In this document: positions 41,742-49,974 of the stretch, in pieces | Numbering within the stretch: position 1 is the first letter of the stretch | Layout: each line of letters begins with the position of its first letter | Assembly: GCA_964621445.1 (NCBI GenBank) | Contig: CAZUNO010000001.1 | Coordinates: 102,496-166,495, forward strand | Direction: 5' to 3' | Length of the DNA: 64,000 nt | Source of the DNA: CAZUNO01 sp964621445 [NCBI: Candidatus Hadarchaeota archaeon] | GTDB lineage: Archaea; CAYQAE01; CAYVLA01 | The notes under the pieces: generated by a model | Seen by the model: only the letters and a program-made list of their open reading frames with translations | Told to the model about the DNA's origin: nothing | Database searches by the model: none | Made by a program: the position numbers and the translations under genes

Positions 41742-42644
41742 TCAGATCCCCGTTCTAAGTCCTTCCTGTTCCTGCTCCTCCTTCCTCTTGGTCAGAAAAC
41801 GTACCACGATTAATGCAAACAATATAACGGCAAGTAATACCGTGGCGTCCGATAGAAGGTATGATACCATCAGGGAGGCCAGAACCATTCTATCCCCTTT
41901 GGACATATCACGCGTCATGTACCCTCTCAATTTCCGCCTTGATGCCAGGCTATCCACAGCCTGGGAGTAATCCCCGATTTCATCTATCAATCCCAGTTGG
42001 AAGGCCTCCAAACCGGTGTATAGGGAGCCATTGGCCACGTTTCTAACCTCCTCAACGGTCATGTTGGGCCTGCCCGATGCGATATCCGAAATAAGAACCT
42101 CGTAGGTCTCGTTTAGCCTCTTCTGTATGGTCCTGTTTTCCTCCTGGGTAGGGCTTCTCCATGGCTCATAGAGGTCCTTTGCCTCTCCCGTTTTCCATAC
42201 CCAGTACTTTATGCCCTCGTTCTCCAACCATTCGCTATAATCCTCCCATATTGATATAACCCCAACTGAACCGGTTAGCGTGTTTGCGTGGGCCATCAAG
42301 TCGTCGGCAGCGGAGGCTATGTAGTATGCTCCCGAAGCTCCAACCTCATCCATGACCGCAACGTTCGGCTTGGACATATTGTCGAGATATCTCCTTATTT
42401 CCATGCAGGCAAAAGCACCTCCTCCGGGGCTATTGACGTAGAGCACGAGGCCCTTAACTCTAGGATCCTTCTCAGCGTTCTCTATCTGCCTGGTTATACC
42501 CTGAAAGGAATAGATTGGACCCACCAACTGGACGATTCCAATTTGATTGGACATCTGCAGGTAGCTAAATCCAAGAAGACCGACAAAGTAAATGGCTATA
42601 ACCAGCAGGGCCAGGCGGGATGTAATTGAGAATTCTTTAGCCAA
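41742..42644 (-). CDS. sppA: signal peptide peptidase SppA-like protease (S49)
   Basis: 300 residues. N-terminal membrane helix (LALLVIAIYFVGLLGFSYL), then the ClpP-fold core: VLYVNSPGGGAF, MDEVGASGAYYIASAADDLMA (nucleophile Ser in G-A-S-G-A-Y) and WVWKTGEAKDLYEPW (the Lys general base of the GxxKD pattern). A second hydrophobic C-terminal helix (ATVLLAVILFALIVVRFL) is unusual for the short archaeal form. Cleaves residual signal peptides in the membrane. Followed downstream by the uncharacterised 246-residue gene. Confidence 0.9.
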   Translation of the reverse strand: MAKEFSITSRLALLVIAIYFVGLLGFSYLQMSNQIGIVQLVGPIYSFQGITRQIENAEKDPRVKGLVLYVNSPGGGAFACMEIRRYLDNMSKPNVAVMDEVGASGAYYIASAADDLMAHANTLTGSVGVISIWEDYSEWLENEGIKYWVWKTGEAKDLYEPWRSPTQEENRTIQKRLNETYEVLISDIASGRPNMTVEEVRNVANGSLYTGLEAFQLGLIDEIGDYSQAVDSLASRRKLRGYMTRDMSKGDRMVLASLMVSYLLSDATVLLAVILFALIVVRFLTKRKEEQEQEGLRTGI

Positions 42645-42746
42645 TGCAAGACCTCATGTGGGAGAGGCTCTGAGATGACTAATATCTCTTTACCAATATG
42701 GAAACCACCGATCCGCATCTCGTGGCTGAGCGTACATATGCGTAAC

Positions 42747-42754
42747 ATTTAAAG
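42747..42754 (+). promoter_or_regulatory. TATA box of the proteasome operon
   Basis: ATTTAAAG preceded by GCGTAAC; expected transcription start about 42780, roughly 30 nt before psmB. Confidence 0.5.
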
Positions 42755-42811
42755 AAAGAAATGCATTGGGCCTCGTAAGTAACCGACTAATATACACTAT
42801 AGGGGATTTTG

Positions 42812-43459
42812 ATGAATGACCTAACACAGCAGGCTAGAAAGGGAACCACCACGGTTGGTTTGGTGTGCGGTGATTGTGCAATACTTGCTGCCGACACCCG
42901 CGCTACTGCAGGTACCCTGATTGCCAGCAAAAGAGCTCAGAAGATATATGAAATAGAACCACACATAGGGCTCACCACCGCCGGGGCCGTGGGAGATACC
43001 CAAAACCTGGTATCAATTCTCAGGGCGGAAGCTAGGCTTTACAGAATGAGAACCAAGGGACCAATAACAGTCAAGGGGCTGGCTACAATGACCGCCAATG
43101 TTATCCACGGGCAGAGATACTTCCCGTACCTCGTTCAATTGATGATGGGCGGTTATGATAAGAATGGTCCCAGTATATTTATGCTTGATCTATGGGGAGG
43201 TCTTTCGGAGGAGAAGGTCGGGGCCACCGGGTCTGGTTCCCCGGTTGCCTATGGGCTGCTGGAGAATCTTTACAGCCCGGAGATGTCCCAAGAGGAAGGT
43301 TTAGAACTTGCTGTGGCCAGCTTGAAGGCGGCAATTGAGCGTGACTCGGCGACAGGAAATACCATAGAGTCGGCTGTTATAGGTGAGGATGGCTACAGAA
43401 AGGTTGAACAGGATACCATCAATAAGGTGTTGAAGAAGGTACCGGAACAGAAGTACTGA
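42812..43459 (+). CDS. psmB: proteasome subunit beta
   Basis: 215 residues from ATG 42812 with GGGGA upstream. A propeptide of 11 residues (ending RKG) is removed to expose the N-terminal Thr nucleophile in TTTVGLVCGD. The catalytic Asp and Lys are in ADTRATAG and SKRAQKI, and the S-G-S of ATGSGSPVAYG is conserved. It forms the inner rings of the 20S proteasome. The alpha subunit gene follows after 20 nt, in the same operon, an arrangement favouring matched subunit supply. Confidence 0.95.
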   Translation: MNDLTQQARKGTTTVGLVCGDCAILAADTRATAGTLIASKRAQKIYEIEPHIGLTTAGAVGDTQNLVSILRAEARLYRMRTKGPITVKGLATMTANVIHGQRYFPYLVQLMMGGYDKNGPSIFMLDLWGGLSEEKVGATGSGSPVAYGLLENLYSPEMSQEEGLELAVASLKAAIERDSATGNTIESAVIGEDGYRKVEQDTINKVLKKVPEQKY

Positions 43460-43479
43460 GGTGTTTGGAGTTGTCATTT

Positions 43480-44202
43480 ATGCCACAACAAGGAGCAATG
43501 GGTTATGATCGTGCTATCACCGTTTTCAGCCCCGACGGGAAACTGTATCAGGTCGAGTACGCTGAAAGGGCCATCGAGAAAGGAGCAACCGCTGTAGCAG
43601 TGAAATGTTCGGAGGGAATAGTCTTTCTGGTTGAGAAAAGGTTTGCTAGCCCGCTGATTGAACCCAGAAGTTACGAGAAGATCTTCAAGATAGACGATCA
43701 CATAGGAACGGCAACCTCCGGCCTAATCGGGGATGCAAGGGTTCTTGTGGACAAGGCCCGTCTGGATTCTCAGATATACAGGCTGACATACAGCGAGACT
43801 ATAGGTGTAGAGGAGCTTGCCAAAAAGGTCGGTGACCACAAGCAGATGTACACCCAATACGGGGGTATCAGGCCTTTCGGAGCTTCCCTACTAATAGCAG
43901 GAATCGACGATGTCGGTGCTCAGGTATTTGTAACCCATCCCAGCGGTGCACTTTACGAATACAAGGCGAAGGCCATCGGTCAGAATAACAAGGAAGTCAA
44001 CGATGTTCTGGAGAAGAATTACGATGAGGTAGAGACCCTTAGGGATGCCATCAACCTCTCACTGGAGTCAATTGCGGAATCCATGGAAGAGCCGGTGACC
44101 AAGGAGAATGTTGAGATGGCGCTCATCAAGTCGGAGACCAGGGAATTCGAGAAGGTCTCGGACGAGTTGATCGAGGAGTTTATAGAAGAGCAGAAGGAAT
44201 GA
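43480..44202 (+). CDS. psmA: proteasome subunit alpha
   Basis: 240 residues from ATG 43480, chosen over upstream TTG codons because alpha subunits begin MxxxxxxGYDRAITVFSPDG. The gate-forming N-terminus, YQVEYAERAIEKGATAVAV and GGIRPFGASLLIAG signatures are clear, and the active-site Thr is absent as expected. It forms the outer rings and binds PAN or other ATPases. GGAG sits about ten nt before the start. Convergent with trm56. Confidence 0.95.
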   Translation: MPQQGAMGYDRAITVFSPDGKLYQVEYAERAIEKGATAVAVKCSEGIVFLVEKRFASPLIEPRSYEKIFKIDDHIGTATSGLIGDARVLVDKARLDSQIYRLTYSETIGVEELAKKVGDHKQMYTQYGGIRPFGASLLIAGIDDVGAQVFVTHPSGALYEYKAKAIGQNNKEVNDVLEKNYDEVETLRDAINLSLESIAESMEEPVTKENVEMALIKSETREFEKVSDELIEEFIEEQKE

Positions 44203-44217
44203 GTGTCCATCCGGATA

Positions 44218-44784
44218 TTAGCTCCTTTCCCCTTCCGATAATTTCGGTGGTTGACCCCTTTCGTCGAGCTCCAGGTTCTTATTCCTGTTAGAGGGTATTA
44301 TTCTTCGTTTTGCACCAGGGAACTCGAGATCCAGCTCCCTTCCCTGAAAAAGATGGTCGAGGAAGATCGCAAGACTTGATATCTCGGAATGAGGCTGGTT
44401 GGTGATCGAGATATTGTAGTCCACCATTCCATATACCTTTCCAGGAACCTTGCTACCGCCCACCAGAACCAGTAGATCTTCATTTTTTGCTCTGGACCTA
44501 ACCTTACCAATAACATCCCCCAGGGGGAGTCCGTACATTGTGAGATGTACTTTGGACCCCTCAAATGTGTTGATGACGTTTGTCCATTCGCGGCAATAGG
44601 TCACCTGGAAATCTCCTCCCCAGTTGTCGACGACATCATTCAGGGTGTCGATGATATTCTGGTCTCTGTCACCGCTAAATATCATCTCACTGGATCCCAG
44701 CGCTCTTGCGGTAAGGCCAACATGGGTGGTGGTTCTCTTGTCCCTTGTTTTACGGTGACCCAATCTTAGAACATGAACCTTCAT
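44218..44784 (-). CDS. trm56: tRNA (cytidine(56)-2'-O)-methyltransferase Trm56
   Basis: 188 residues of the archaeal SPOUT enzyme. VLRLGHRKTRDKRTTTHVGLTARALG is the family opening, and the knotted AdoMet site includes LLVLVGGSKVPGKVY and YNISITNQPHSEISSLAIFLD. It methylates C56 in the T-loop of tRNAs. Transcribed away from tfe; A/T-rich DNA between 44785 and 44925 serves both promoters. Confidence 0.93.
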   Translation of the reverse strand: MKVHVLRLGHRKTRDKRTTTHVGLTARALGSSEMIFSGDRDQNIIDTLNDVVDNWGGDFQVTYCREWTNVINTFEGSKVHLTMYGLPLGDVIGKVRSRAKNEDLLVLVGGSKVPGKVYGMVDYNISITNQPHSEISSLAIFLDHLFQGRELDLEFPGAKRRIIPSNRNKNLELDERGQPPKLSEGERS

Positions 44785-44872
44785 ATCGCGAAACCTACAA
44801 CATTAGGCCTTTTATGTCCAAAAGAAGGCCTGAGAATTGTTATTTAGACCTAAAAAGGTTAATTGGCAACAT

Positions 44873-44881
44873 TTAAATATT
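44873..44881 (+). promoter_or_regulatory. TATA box upstream of tfe
   Basis: TTTAAATAT preceded by GGCAACA; the predicted start is near 44905, 20 nt before the TTG start of tfe. Confidence 0.5.
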
Positions 44882-44925
44882 TTTGACTTTAATAAGACAG
44901 CACGAAGTTATCGAGGCCCCACGTT

Positions 44926-45429
44926 TTGGAAAAGGACCTACGGGAATACATAGGGACCAATTTGGGCGATGAAGTTCTTACCGTTGCGGAAACGATTTCA
45001 TCTAGGGAGCTAACTGACGAGGAGATATCCAAGATAACCGGTATCAGGGTCAATGACATAAGAAGCGCTCTATATCAGCTTTATGACAAGCGTCTGGCCT
45101 TTTATCGCAGGTCGAGGGATCCGGATACTGGTTGGTATGTCTACCACTGGCGTATGGACCCTGAGGGACGGGAAAGGGTCTTGGATGGAGTAAAGGAGAA
45201 GGACCTTGAGACCCTTCAGGAAAGGATTGAATACGAGCAGGAAAATATCTTCTTTGTATGCAGGACCGGGAACTGCTCTCGTTTCACCTTCGATATAGCG
45301 GCCGATAATGGATTCAAATGTCCTAACTGCGGGTCGATGTTAGAACACCACGATAATTCGAATATTATCGCTAATTTAGAATCCAAGATAGAGGAACTGG
45401 AAGGTCAGCTTAGCGGAGATCTGGAATGA
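44926..45429 (+). CDS. tfe: transcription factor E (TFE alpha)
   Basis: 167 residues, TTG start. N-terminal winged helix (about 20-75: ELTDEEISKITGIRVNDIRSALYQLYDKRLAFYRR) and a C-terminal four-Cys zinc ribbon (VCRTGNC, C-x4-C; KCPNCG, C-x2-C), then a coiled-coil tail. It helps TBP/TFB-RNA polymerase open the promoter. First gene of a compact operon: the HD gene overlaps its end by 4 nt (ATGA). Confidence 0.93.
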   Translation: MEKDLREYIGTNLGDEVLTVAETISSRELTDEEISKITGIRVNDIRSALYQLYDKRLAFYRRSRDPDTGWYVYHWRMDPEGRERVLDGVKEKDLETLQERIEYEQENIFFVCRTGNCSRFTFDIAADNGFKCPNCGSMLEHHDNSNIIANLESKIEELEGQLSGDLE

Positions 45430-45995
45430 GACCGTCGAGAGAGGAGGTTCTAGGTCTTCTGAGGAAAGTAGGAGTTCCACCGCAGGTGATATCACATAGT
45501 TTAAAGGTGGAGAATGTCGCTCTACGGATAGCGGAAAAAATATCCAATAGAGGGCATCAGGTAGATGCTGGCCTGGTGTCTCTTGGGTCTCTAATGCATG
45601 ATATAGGGAGGAGCGTTACTCACGATATGGGCCATGGAATTATGGGGGGGAAGATAATCAGGAAGCGTGATATCTTTGAATCCATATTGGACCCTAGCGA
45701 TAGGGAGAAATTGGCAAGGATTTGTGAGAGGCATATCGGAGCCGGGATAACTGAAAGGGAAGCTAGAAGGAATGGTCTACCGGATGGCGATTATGTTCCC
45801 CAGACCATGGAGGAGAAGATACTGGCCCATGCGGACAACCTTGTCTGGAATGGCATCCTGAGCATTGAGGAGAGCCGCGCTGCCTTCCGTAAGAAATTTG
45901 GGGAGGAAAGTCCAATAGTTAGACGTATAGAAAAGCTGGGTAATGAAATAACTAAGCTCATGAGGCAGGAAATTGAGGAAGATAACCATACTTGA
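45426..45995 (+). CDS. HD-domain metal-dependent phosphohydrolase
   Basis: 189 residues. The HD signature is intact: ISHSLKVENVALRIAEK, SLGSLMHDIGRSVTHDMGHGIMGGKIIRK, ERHIGAGITE, ILAHADNLVWNG, i.e. H...HD...H...D. It resembles the archaeal TIGR00295 group of unknown substrate, likely a nucleotide or phosphoester. Overlaps tfe and, by 23 nt, the DUF2110 gene, so all three are translated from one mRNA. Confidence 0.88.
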   Translation: MRPSREEVLGLLRKVGVPPQVISHSLKVENVALRIAEKISNRGHQVDAGLVSLGSLMHDIGRSVTHDMGHGIMGGKIIRKRDIFESILDPSDREKLARICERHIGAGITEREARRNGLPDGDYVPQTMEEKILAHADNLVWNGILSIEESRAAFRKKFGEESPIVRRIEKLGNEITKLMRQEIEEDNHT

Positions 45996-46704
45996 AAAGA
46001 TCTACCGGAATAGACGGGTGGCCGAGAAAGCCCTTCGAGCCATGCTTAAGAAGGCCTTGAAGATTGAGGTGGAGATAGGTTCGTTTACCAGGACGCAACG
46101 AAATTGGGTTACGGTTGCCCTGAGGGGTAAGGATGAAGTAATTGCACAGAGATATCTGGAAAACCTTTGGGGTAGGGTTTGTGATATAGGGGAATTGGAG
46201 GAGAACCAGCTAAGAAGGGGTAAGATAGTCGATCTGGGAAAGGTTGGCTATGGTATATACGTGGATATCGGGGTGGTAAACGTGGAAGGGGAGCCCATAG
46301 ATGCCCTTATTCCCGTACACAGACTGAGAAAGCAACTAGGAGTGAAGGGGAACTTGTCGGTTAATCAGATTGCAAAGTACCTTGGTTTGATGGATAACTT
46401 ACCTCTGGGTATAAGAATCACGGGTATCAACATGATGAATGGAGAGATCGAGGGAAAGCTCACCAACTCTCAGGCACGCGAGATAGGGCGGGGAAAACAT
46501 CGATTTTATGTTTGCGGTGAGACGAGAAGAAAGATTAAAAACGCGATTGATAGAACCGGGAATTCCGGCAATATAGTGAGGATTAGGAGACTGGGACTTC
46601 TGGAGAATGAGGTCCAATGCCCCAAACAGGTGGACCCTCACGATATCATCCGCGACATAGGTCCGGTGGTCAACGCCGATATGGCCGTGTGTAGGGGCCT
46701 GTAG
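45973..46704 (+). CDS. DUF2110-family archaeal protein, overlapping a tRNA gene
   Basis: 243 residues, TTG start inside the HD gene end. The middle block RRGKIVDLGKVGYGIYVDIGVVNVEGEPIDALIPVHRLRKQLG suggests an S1/OB-like RNA-binding fold, and the family is widespread in archaea. The last 10 nt of the gene (46695-46704) are also the first 10 nt of a tRNA-Arg, so processing of that tRNA from the same transcript would cut off this stop codon. No separate TATA box for the tRNA is visible. Function unknown, perhaps RNA-related. Confidence 0.8.
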   Translation: MRKITILEKIYRNRRVAEKALRAMLKKALKIEVEIGSFTRTQRNWVTVALRGKDEVIAQRYLENLWGRVCDIGELEENQLRRGKIVDLGKVGYGIYVDIGVVNVEGEPIDALIPVHRLRKQLGVKGNLSVNQIAKYLGLMDNLPLGIRITGINMMNGEIEGKLTNSQAREIGRGKHRFYVCGETRRKIKNAIDRTGNSGNIVRIRRLGLLENEVQCPKQVDPHDIIRDIGPVVNADMAVCRGL

Positions 46705-46784
46705 TGTAGCCTGGATTGGGTCCTCGCCAGACAGCACAGCACCCTGCGGAGGTGCATACCCGGGTTCAAATCCCGGCAGGCCCA
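46695..46784 (+). tRNA. tRNA-Arg (anticodon GCG) with a 16-nt D-loop intron
   Basis: Acceptor stem GGGCCTG/CAGGCCC with discriminator A (CCA not encoded). D-stem GTGT/GCAC. Anticodon stem GCACC/GGTGC with loop CTGCGGA (anticodon GCG at 46746-46748, reading CGC and CGU). Four-base variable loop, T-stem CCGGG/CCCGG with loop TTCAAAT. All stems pair. The D-loop is too long until 16 nt (46717-46732) are removed, which leaves the standard AGCCTGGATA loop and a 74-nt tRNA. The 5' end overlaps the DUF2110 gene by 10 nt. Confidence 0.93.
46717..46732 (+). other. tRNA intron in the D-loop, with bulge-helix-bulge splice motif
   Basis: The central 4-bp helix CTGG (46711-46714, exon) / CCAG (46727-46730, intron) is flanked by 3-nt bulges ATT (46715-46717) and ACA (46731-46733). 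Archaeal endonuclease cuts after the second bulge base on each side, which removes exactly TGGGTCCTCGCCAGAC. An outer GC/GC pair closes the motif; the inner part is a loose loop of nine bases. Confidence 0.8.
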
Positions 46785-46814
46785 CTTAACTACCTCAATC
46801 ATTCAACGGGATCG

Positions 46815-47342
46815 ATGCCGCGATCAGGCAAGATTTCTAAATATCTCAATTGTTTAGCCTTTCGGAGGAGGCCTGAAGATCATTTGCCTAAGAAATCCGA
46901 AGACCGGTCCATACTAAACGCCTTGGTACGCAATCCCCTCATAAGAATCTCGAATTACTTCATTACCCCACAGTTCCCTGGAGGCGGCATTACAACTGGA
47001 CAAGCCAGAGCTACCGTTTTATTCCTTACCATTACCTGTGGTTTTTTCCTTGTCGTAGGTTGGTTGAGGCTGGAAATTGCGGGTGTTCTTGTCACGCTAT
47101 TAATCGTTGGCTATTGGGGAACTTTTGGACGCATGGAACTGCAGCGACGGGAGGAAAGCAGGAGAGAGGATCCACTGGATGTCAAGTTCAAGGGTGAGAT
47201 AGTGGATTGGAGGGAACTTCCTGAGAGCGAGCAGGCCAAACGTCTTGTTGTCGGGGGAATTACTGTAAGTTCTATTTTGGTGGCCGGTGTCTATATACTG
47301 ATCATGGTTCTAAATTCCCTTGGCTCATCAGGAGGGGTTTAG
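46815..47342 (+). CDS. two-helix membrane protein of unknown function
   Basis: 175 residues from ATG 46815, the first start clear of the tRNA. Basic N-terminal segment (KYLNCLAFRRRPEDH), then a close pair of membrane helices (TVLFLTITCGFFLVVGWL and IAGVLVTLLIVGYWGTF), a charged loop (LQRREESRREDPLDVKFKGEIVDWRELP) and a third hydrophobic segment near the end (VVGGITVSSILVAGVYILIMVL). No family recognised. Convergent with ogg2, 16 nt apart. Confidence 0.7.
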   Translation: MPRSGKISKYLNCLAFRRRPEDHLPKKSEDRSILNALVRNPLIRISNYFITPQFPGGGITTGQARATVLFLTITCGFFLVVGWLRLEIAGVLVTLLIVGYWGTFGRMELQRREESRREDPLDVKFKGEIVDWRELPESEQAKRLVVGGITVSSILVAGVYILIMVLNSLGSSGGV

Positions 47343-47358
47343 GCTTTACGGGGGAATT

Positions 47359-48000
47359 TTATTTGAATACCATGCCCGTTTTAGCGCTCCACATTAGGAG
47401 GTCCAGACCATCAGGGGGAATACCAAGCCTCTCAGCATAGGAGAGGAACAGTTTTTCGATTTTCAGATATCTACTCCTAGAAAGGGACGTAGGGACGCAT
47501 TCGATTACTTCCGCCTGGCAAAGGGTTCTAAGGACGTGTCTATCCAGGATGGCCAGGCCTCGATATCCGATATTTCTTAGGAAATGGCTGGCTTCCTTGT
47601 ATCCCAGTCCCTTTATATTCTGGATGACCCTCTCCCGGGCTTGGTAGGGGTCCGATACCAGTAATTGCGAGTATTTTATTTTGGGGTGAGAAAAAAGATT
47701 GAGTCTGGCTTCCAGGATATAACTTGCCTTGTTGTTGGCGTATAGAATTCCACATCCGTTTAGGATGTTGGCTATTTGGCCTTCAGTTCCATCTAAAAGT
47801 AAGCAGGTCCTGGCTAGGTGTCGGATCGCCCTATCGGCTCTCAGGGCTGAGCTCTGAGGGGTAAGTAGGCAGAAACACATCTCCTGGAAAACCTTCTTCT
47901 CATCGTCCAGATCGATACTGGCGAACTCCTCCAGCCTTTTCTCTATCTCGGATTTTTTGTCCTTCCACCTGGATATAAGCTCGAGGTCGGTCTCCTTCAT
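47359..48000 (-). CDS. ogg: 8-oxoguanine DNA glycosylase/AP lyase, Ogg2 type
   Basis: 213 residues from ATG 48000; earlier in-frame codons lie in the next gene. The HhH-GPD core has the Ogg2 signatures FCLLTPQSSALRADRAIRHL, KGLGYKEASHFLRNIGY (catalytic Lys) and LAILDRHVLRTL (catalytic Asp), ending PPDGLDLLMWSAKTGMVFK with the terminal Lys that contacts 8-oxoG. It removes oxidised guanine and nicks the abasic site. Upstream neighbour on the same strand is the histidine phosphatase, 10 nt away. Confidence 0.92.
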   Translation of the reverse strand: MKETDLELISRWKDKKSEIEKRLEEFASIDLDDEKKVFQEMCFCLLTPQSSALRADRAIRHLARTCLLLDGTEGQIANILNGCGILYANNKASYILEARLNLFSHPKIKYSQLLVSDPYQARERVIQNIKGLGYKEASHFLRNIGYRGLAILDRHVLRTLCQAEVIECVPTSLSRSRYLKIEKLFLSYAERLGIPPDGLDLLMWSAKTGMVFK

Positions 48001-48010
48001 GTTCCCACCG

Positions 48011-48610
48011 CTAGGTCCATAGCTCCCGGGGCAAATGAGATACATCATTGCTCCTATAGAGCTTGGCCCGACCTGGTTTGAGAACGATGGTGGATATGCA
48101 GCAATTATGCTGACTGAACCTTGTGTACCCGCACGGGGGGGCGCCAAGCATGTTGCTCATAAGAACCGCCCCAAAGGTGCCGTGGCTCACGGCCACTATT
48201 TCCTTTTCGGAGTCATCACCCATGGATCGTATTTTGTTTTCAATTCTTCGGGCACGTTGGTATAGGTCCTGTTCCTTCTCGGCTCCGGGCCACCATCTAT
48301 CATAAATATTCATCTTGTGGTTTGGGAATTCGGCCCTTATCTCGGTTGCGGTGGTTGCCTCTGAGCCGTCCCAGCTTTCCATGAGATCCACTAATACCTC
48401 TGGCACGTTTCCCGTTTCGTCGGAAATTATCTCGGCTGTTTTTAGAGAACGCCTGAGAGGACTGCAAAATACCGAAAATATCCCATTCTTAGACAGCTTT
48501 TTGGCGGTTAAGATTGCCTGCTGTTTTCCCGTATCAGTCAATCCGGGATCCGGAATCATCTTTCCCAGGTTCCCTTCGGATTGGCCGTGCCTCACTAGAT
48601 AGAGCTTCAA
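48011..48610 (-). CDS. histidine-phosphatase-family protein (phosphoglycerate-mutase-like)
   Basis: 199 residues from TTG 48610, chosen because the conserved KLYLVRHGQSEGN follows directly; GTG codons near 48634 are possible. RHG phosphohistidine, VFCSPLRRSLKTAEII, and the second His in VAVSHGTFGAVL are all present. Cofactor-independent of bisphosphoglycerate by family resemblance only; the substrate could be phosphoglycerate, a sugar phosphate or an RNA precursor. Precedes ogg2. Confidence 0.88.
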   Translation of the reverse strand: MKLYLVRHGQSEGNLGKMIPDPGLTDTGKQQAILTAKKLSKNGIFSVFCSPLRRSLKTAEIISDETGNVPEVLVDLMESWDGSEATTATEIRAEFPNHKMNIYDRWWPGAEKEQDLYQRARRIENKIRSMGDDSEKEIVAVSHGTFGAVLMSNMLGAPPCGYTRFSQHNCCISTIVLKPGRAKLYRSNDVSHLPRELWT

Positions 48611-48744
48611 GATTAGTACCGGCACCACTTGGCCGGGTAATGATCTGATAAATGTGACGAAAGGAGGTCGAACGACCAAATTGGTGCAAAGCACAAATAT
48701 ATTGATCAGCTGAATTATGCTTCCAGTTCCAGGAGAGAGGTTAA

Positions 48745-49974
48745 GTGAGCTCAAGATTACCGATGACTATAATCAAGGCGCATGAGAATTGGAGAATTAG
48801 CTGTGTAAACCTGATACCTTCGGAAAACATCATGAGTCCTGCAGCTCGAGGCCTGCTCTCGTGTGATATGGGTCATAGGTACACCCTTCCCGGAATAAGG
48901 GAAATGGATGGGAGGTTGGTGGAAAATGCCTACCGTGGGACCCGGTTTATGGATGAGGTTGAGGAACTAGCCAGGGAATTGGCGAACCGCGTCTTTGGGT
49001 CCAGATACTCCTGCGTGCGTCCGATATCAGGGCACATATCCTGCATGATAGCTCTCGCCGCGCTTTGTGAAAGTGGAGATTCCATAATGTCGGTCGAATT
49101 CAGCGGAGGTGGATATCCAGGATATGCCGAGGAGGAGATGGCCGGCCTCCTAGGTCTTAGGAGCTTTGCACTTCCCTTTGATCATCTCCAGGGAGATCTA
49201 GCATATCCGGATGTCGTGGAGGAAATTGGGAAAAGGGAACCCGATGTGGTCATTATGGGGGCTTCAAAGATGCTCTTTCCTCCCCGCATAGAGAAGGTAA
49301 AGGAGGTTTGCGAATCGGTTGATGCAAGGATCATGTACGATGGTTCTCATGTCCTGGGTCTATTGGCCGGTGGAGTTTTCGGAGAGCCTCTCGATGAGGG
49401 GGCTGACCTAATCGCCGGCAGCACTCACAAGACACTTTTCGGCCCCCAGGGGGGAATCATCCTTACCGAGGACAGAGAGGTATTTGACCGGGTGGAATCA
49501 AGTCTTCACTGGAAGACTATAGATAACGCACATTGGAACAGAATAGCATCCCTTGCCCAGGCGCTTCTGGAGATAAAGAAATTCGGGAAGGACTATGCCG
49601 GACAGCTTGTACTGAATGCAAAGCATCTCGCCCGAACCCTCGATTCTCAAGGATTCCCGGTCCAGTACGCCCATCGAGACTACACCGAATCCCATCAGGT
49701 TGGTCTCGATGGAGGGAAAATTGCGGACAAATTCGGATATGGGAGCTTTGAGGAGGTTGCTAGGAAGCTGGAAAAGGCGGATATAATAATTGACTGTGTT
49801 GGCCGCTTGGGCACTAGCGAATGCACGAGACTGGGTATGAAGGAGAGGGAAATGGAGGTTATCGCCGAACTGATTTCCAGGGTCATAGTGGATGGCGAGG
49901 ATACCGAGAAGGTTGCGGAGGATGTCCACAGGTTAAGGGCCGATTTCCAGTTCCCGGCCTTTTGTGAACTCTAG
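48745..49974 (+). CDS. serine hydroxymethyltransferase-like PLP enzyme
   Basis: 409 residues, GTG start. PLP-binding Lys in AGSTHKTLFGPQGG, with the family blocks ENWRISCVNLIPSENIMSPAAR, SGHISCMIALAAL and IMYDGSHVLGL. The region usually reading YAEGYPGxRYY is RYTLPGIREMDGRLVENAYRGTRF here, a longer loop unlike classical GlyA, so the tetrahydropterin/folate-binding part differs and the substrate may not be serine. Divergent from the histidine phosphatase. It ends in a 4-nt overlap with srp54. Confidence 0.85.
   Translation: MSSRLPMTIIKAHENWRISCVNLIPSENIMSPAARGLLSCDMGHRYTLPGIREMDGRLVENAYRGTRFMDEVEELARELANRVFGSRYSCVRPISGHISCMIALAALCESGDSIMSVEFSGGGYPGYAEEEMAGLLGLRSFALPFDHLQGDLAYPDVVEEIGKREPDVVIMGASKMLFPPRIEKVKEVCESVDARIMYDGSHVLGLLAGGVFGEPLDEGADLIAGSTHKTLFGPQGGIILTEDREVFDRVESSLHWKTIDNAHWNRIASLAQALLEIKKFGKDYAGQLVLNAKHLARTLDSQGFPVQYAHRDYTESHQVGLDGGKIADKFGYGSFEEVARKLEKADIIIDCVGRLGTSECTRLGMKEREMEVIAELISRVIVDGEDTEKVAEDVHRLRADFQFPAFCEL

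Noticed and set aside
46716-46814. Upstream start of the two-helix membrane protein inside the tRNA
   Set aside because: It would place coding sequence in the tRNA-Arg; ATG 46815 is free of it.
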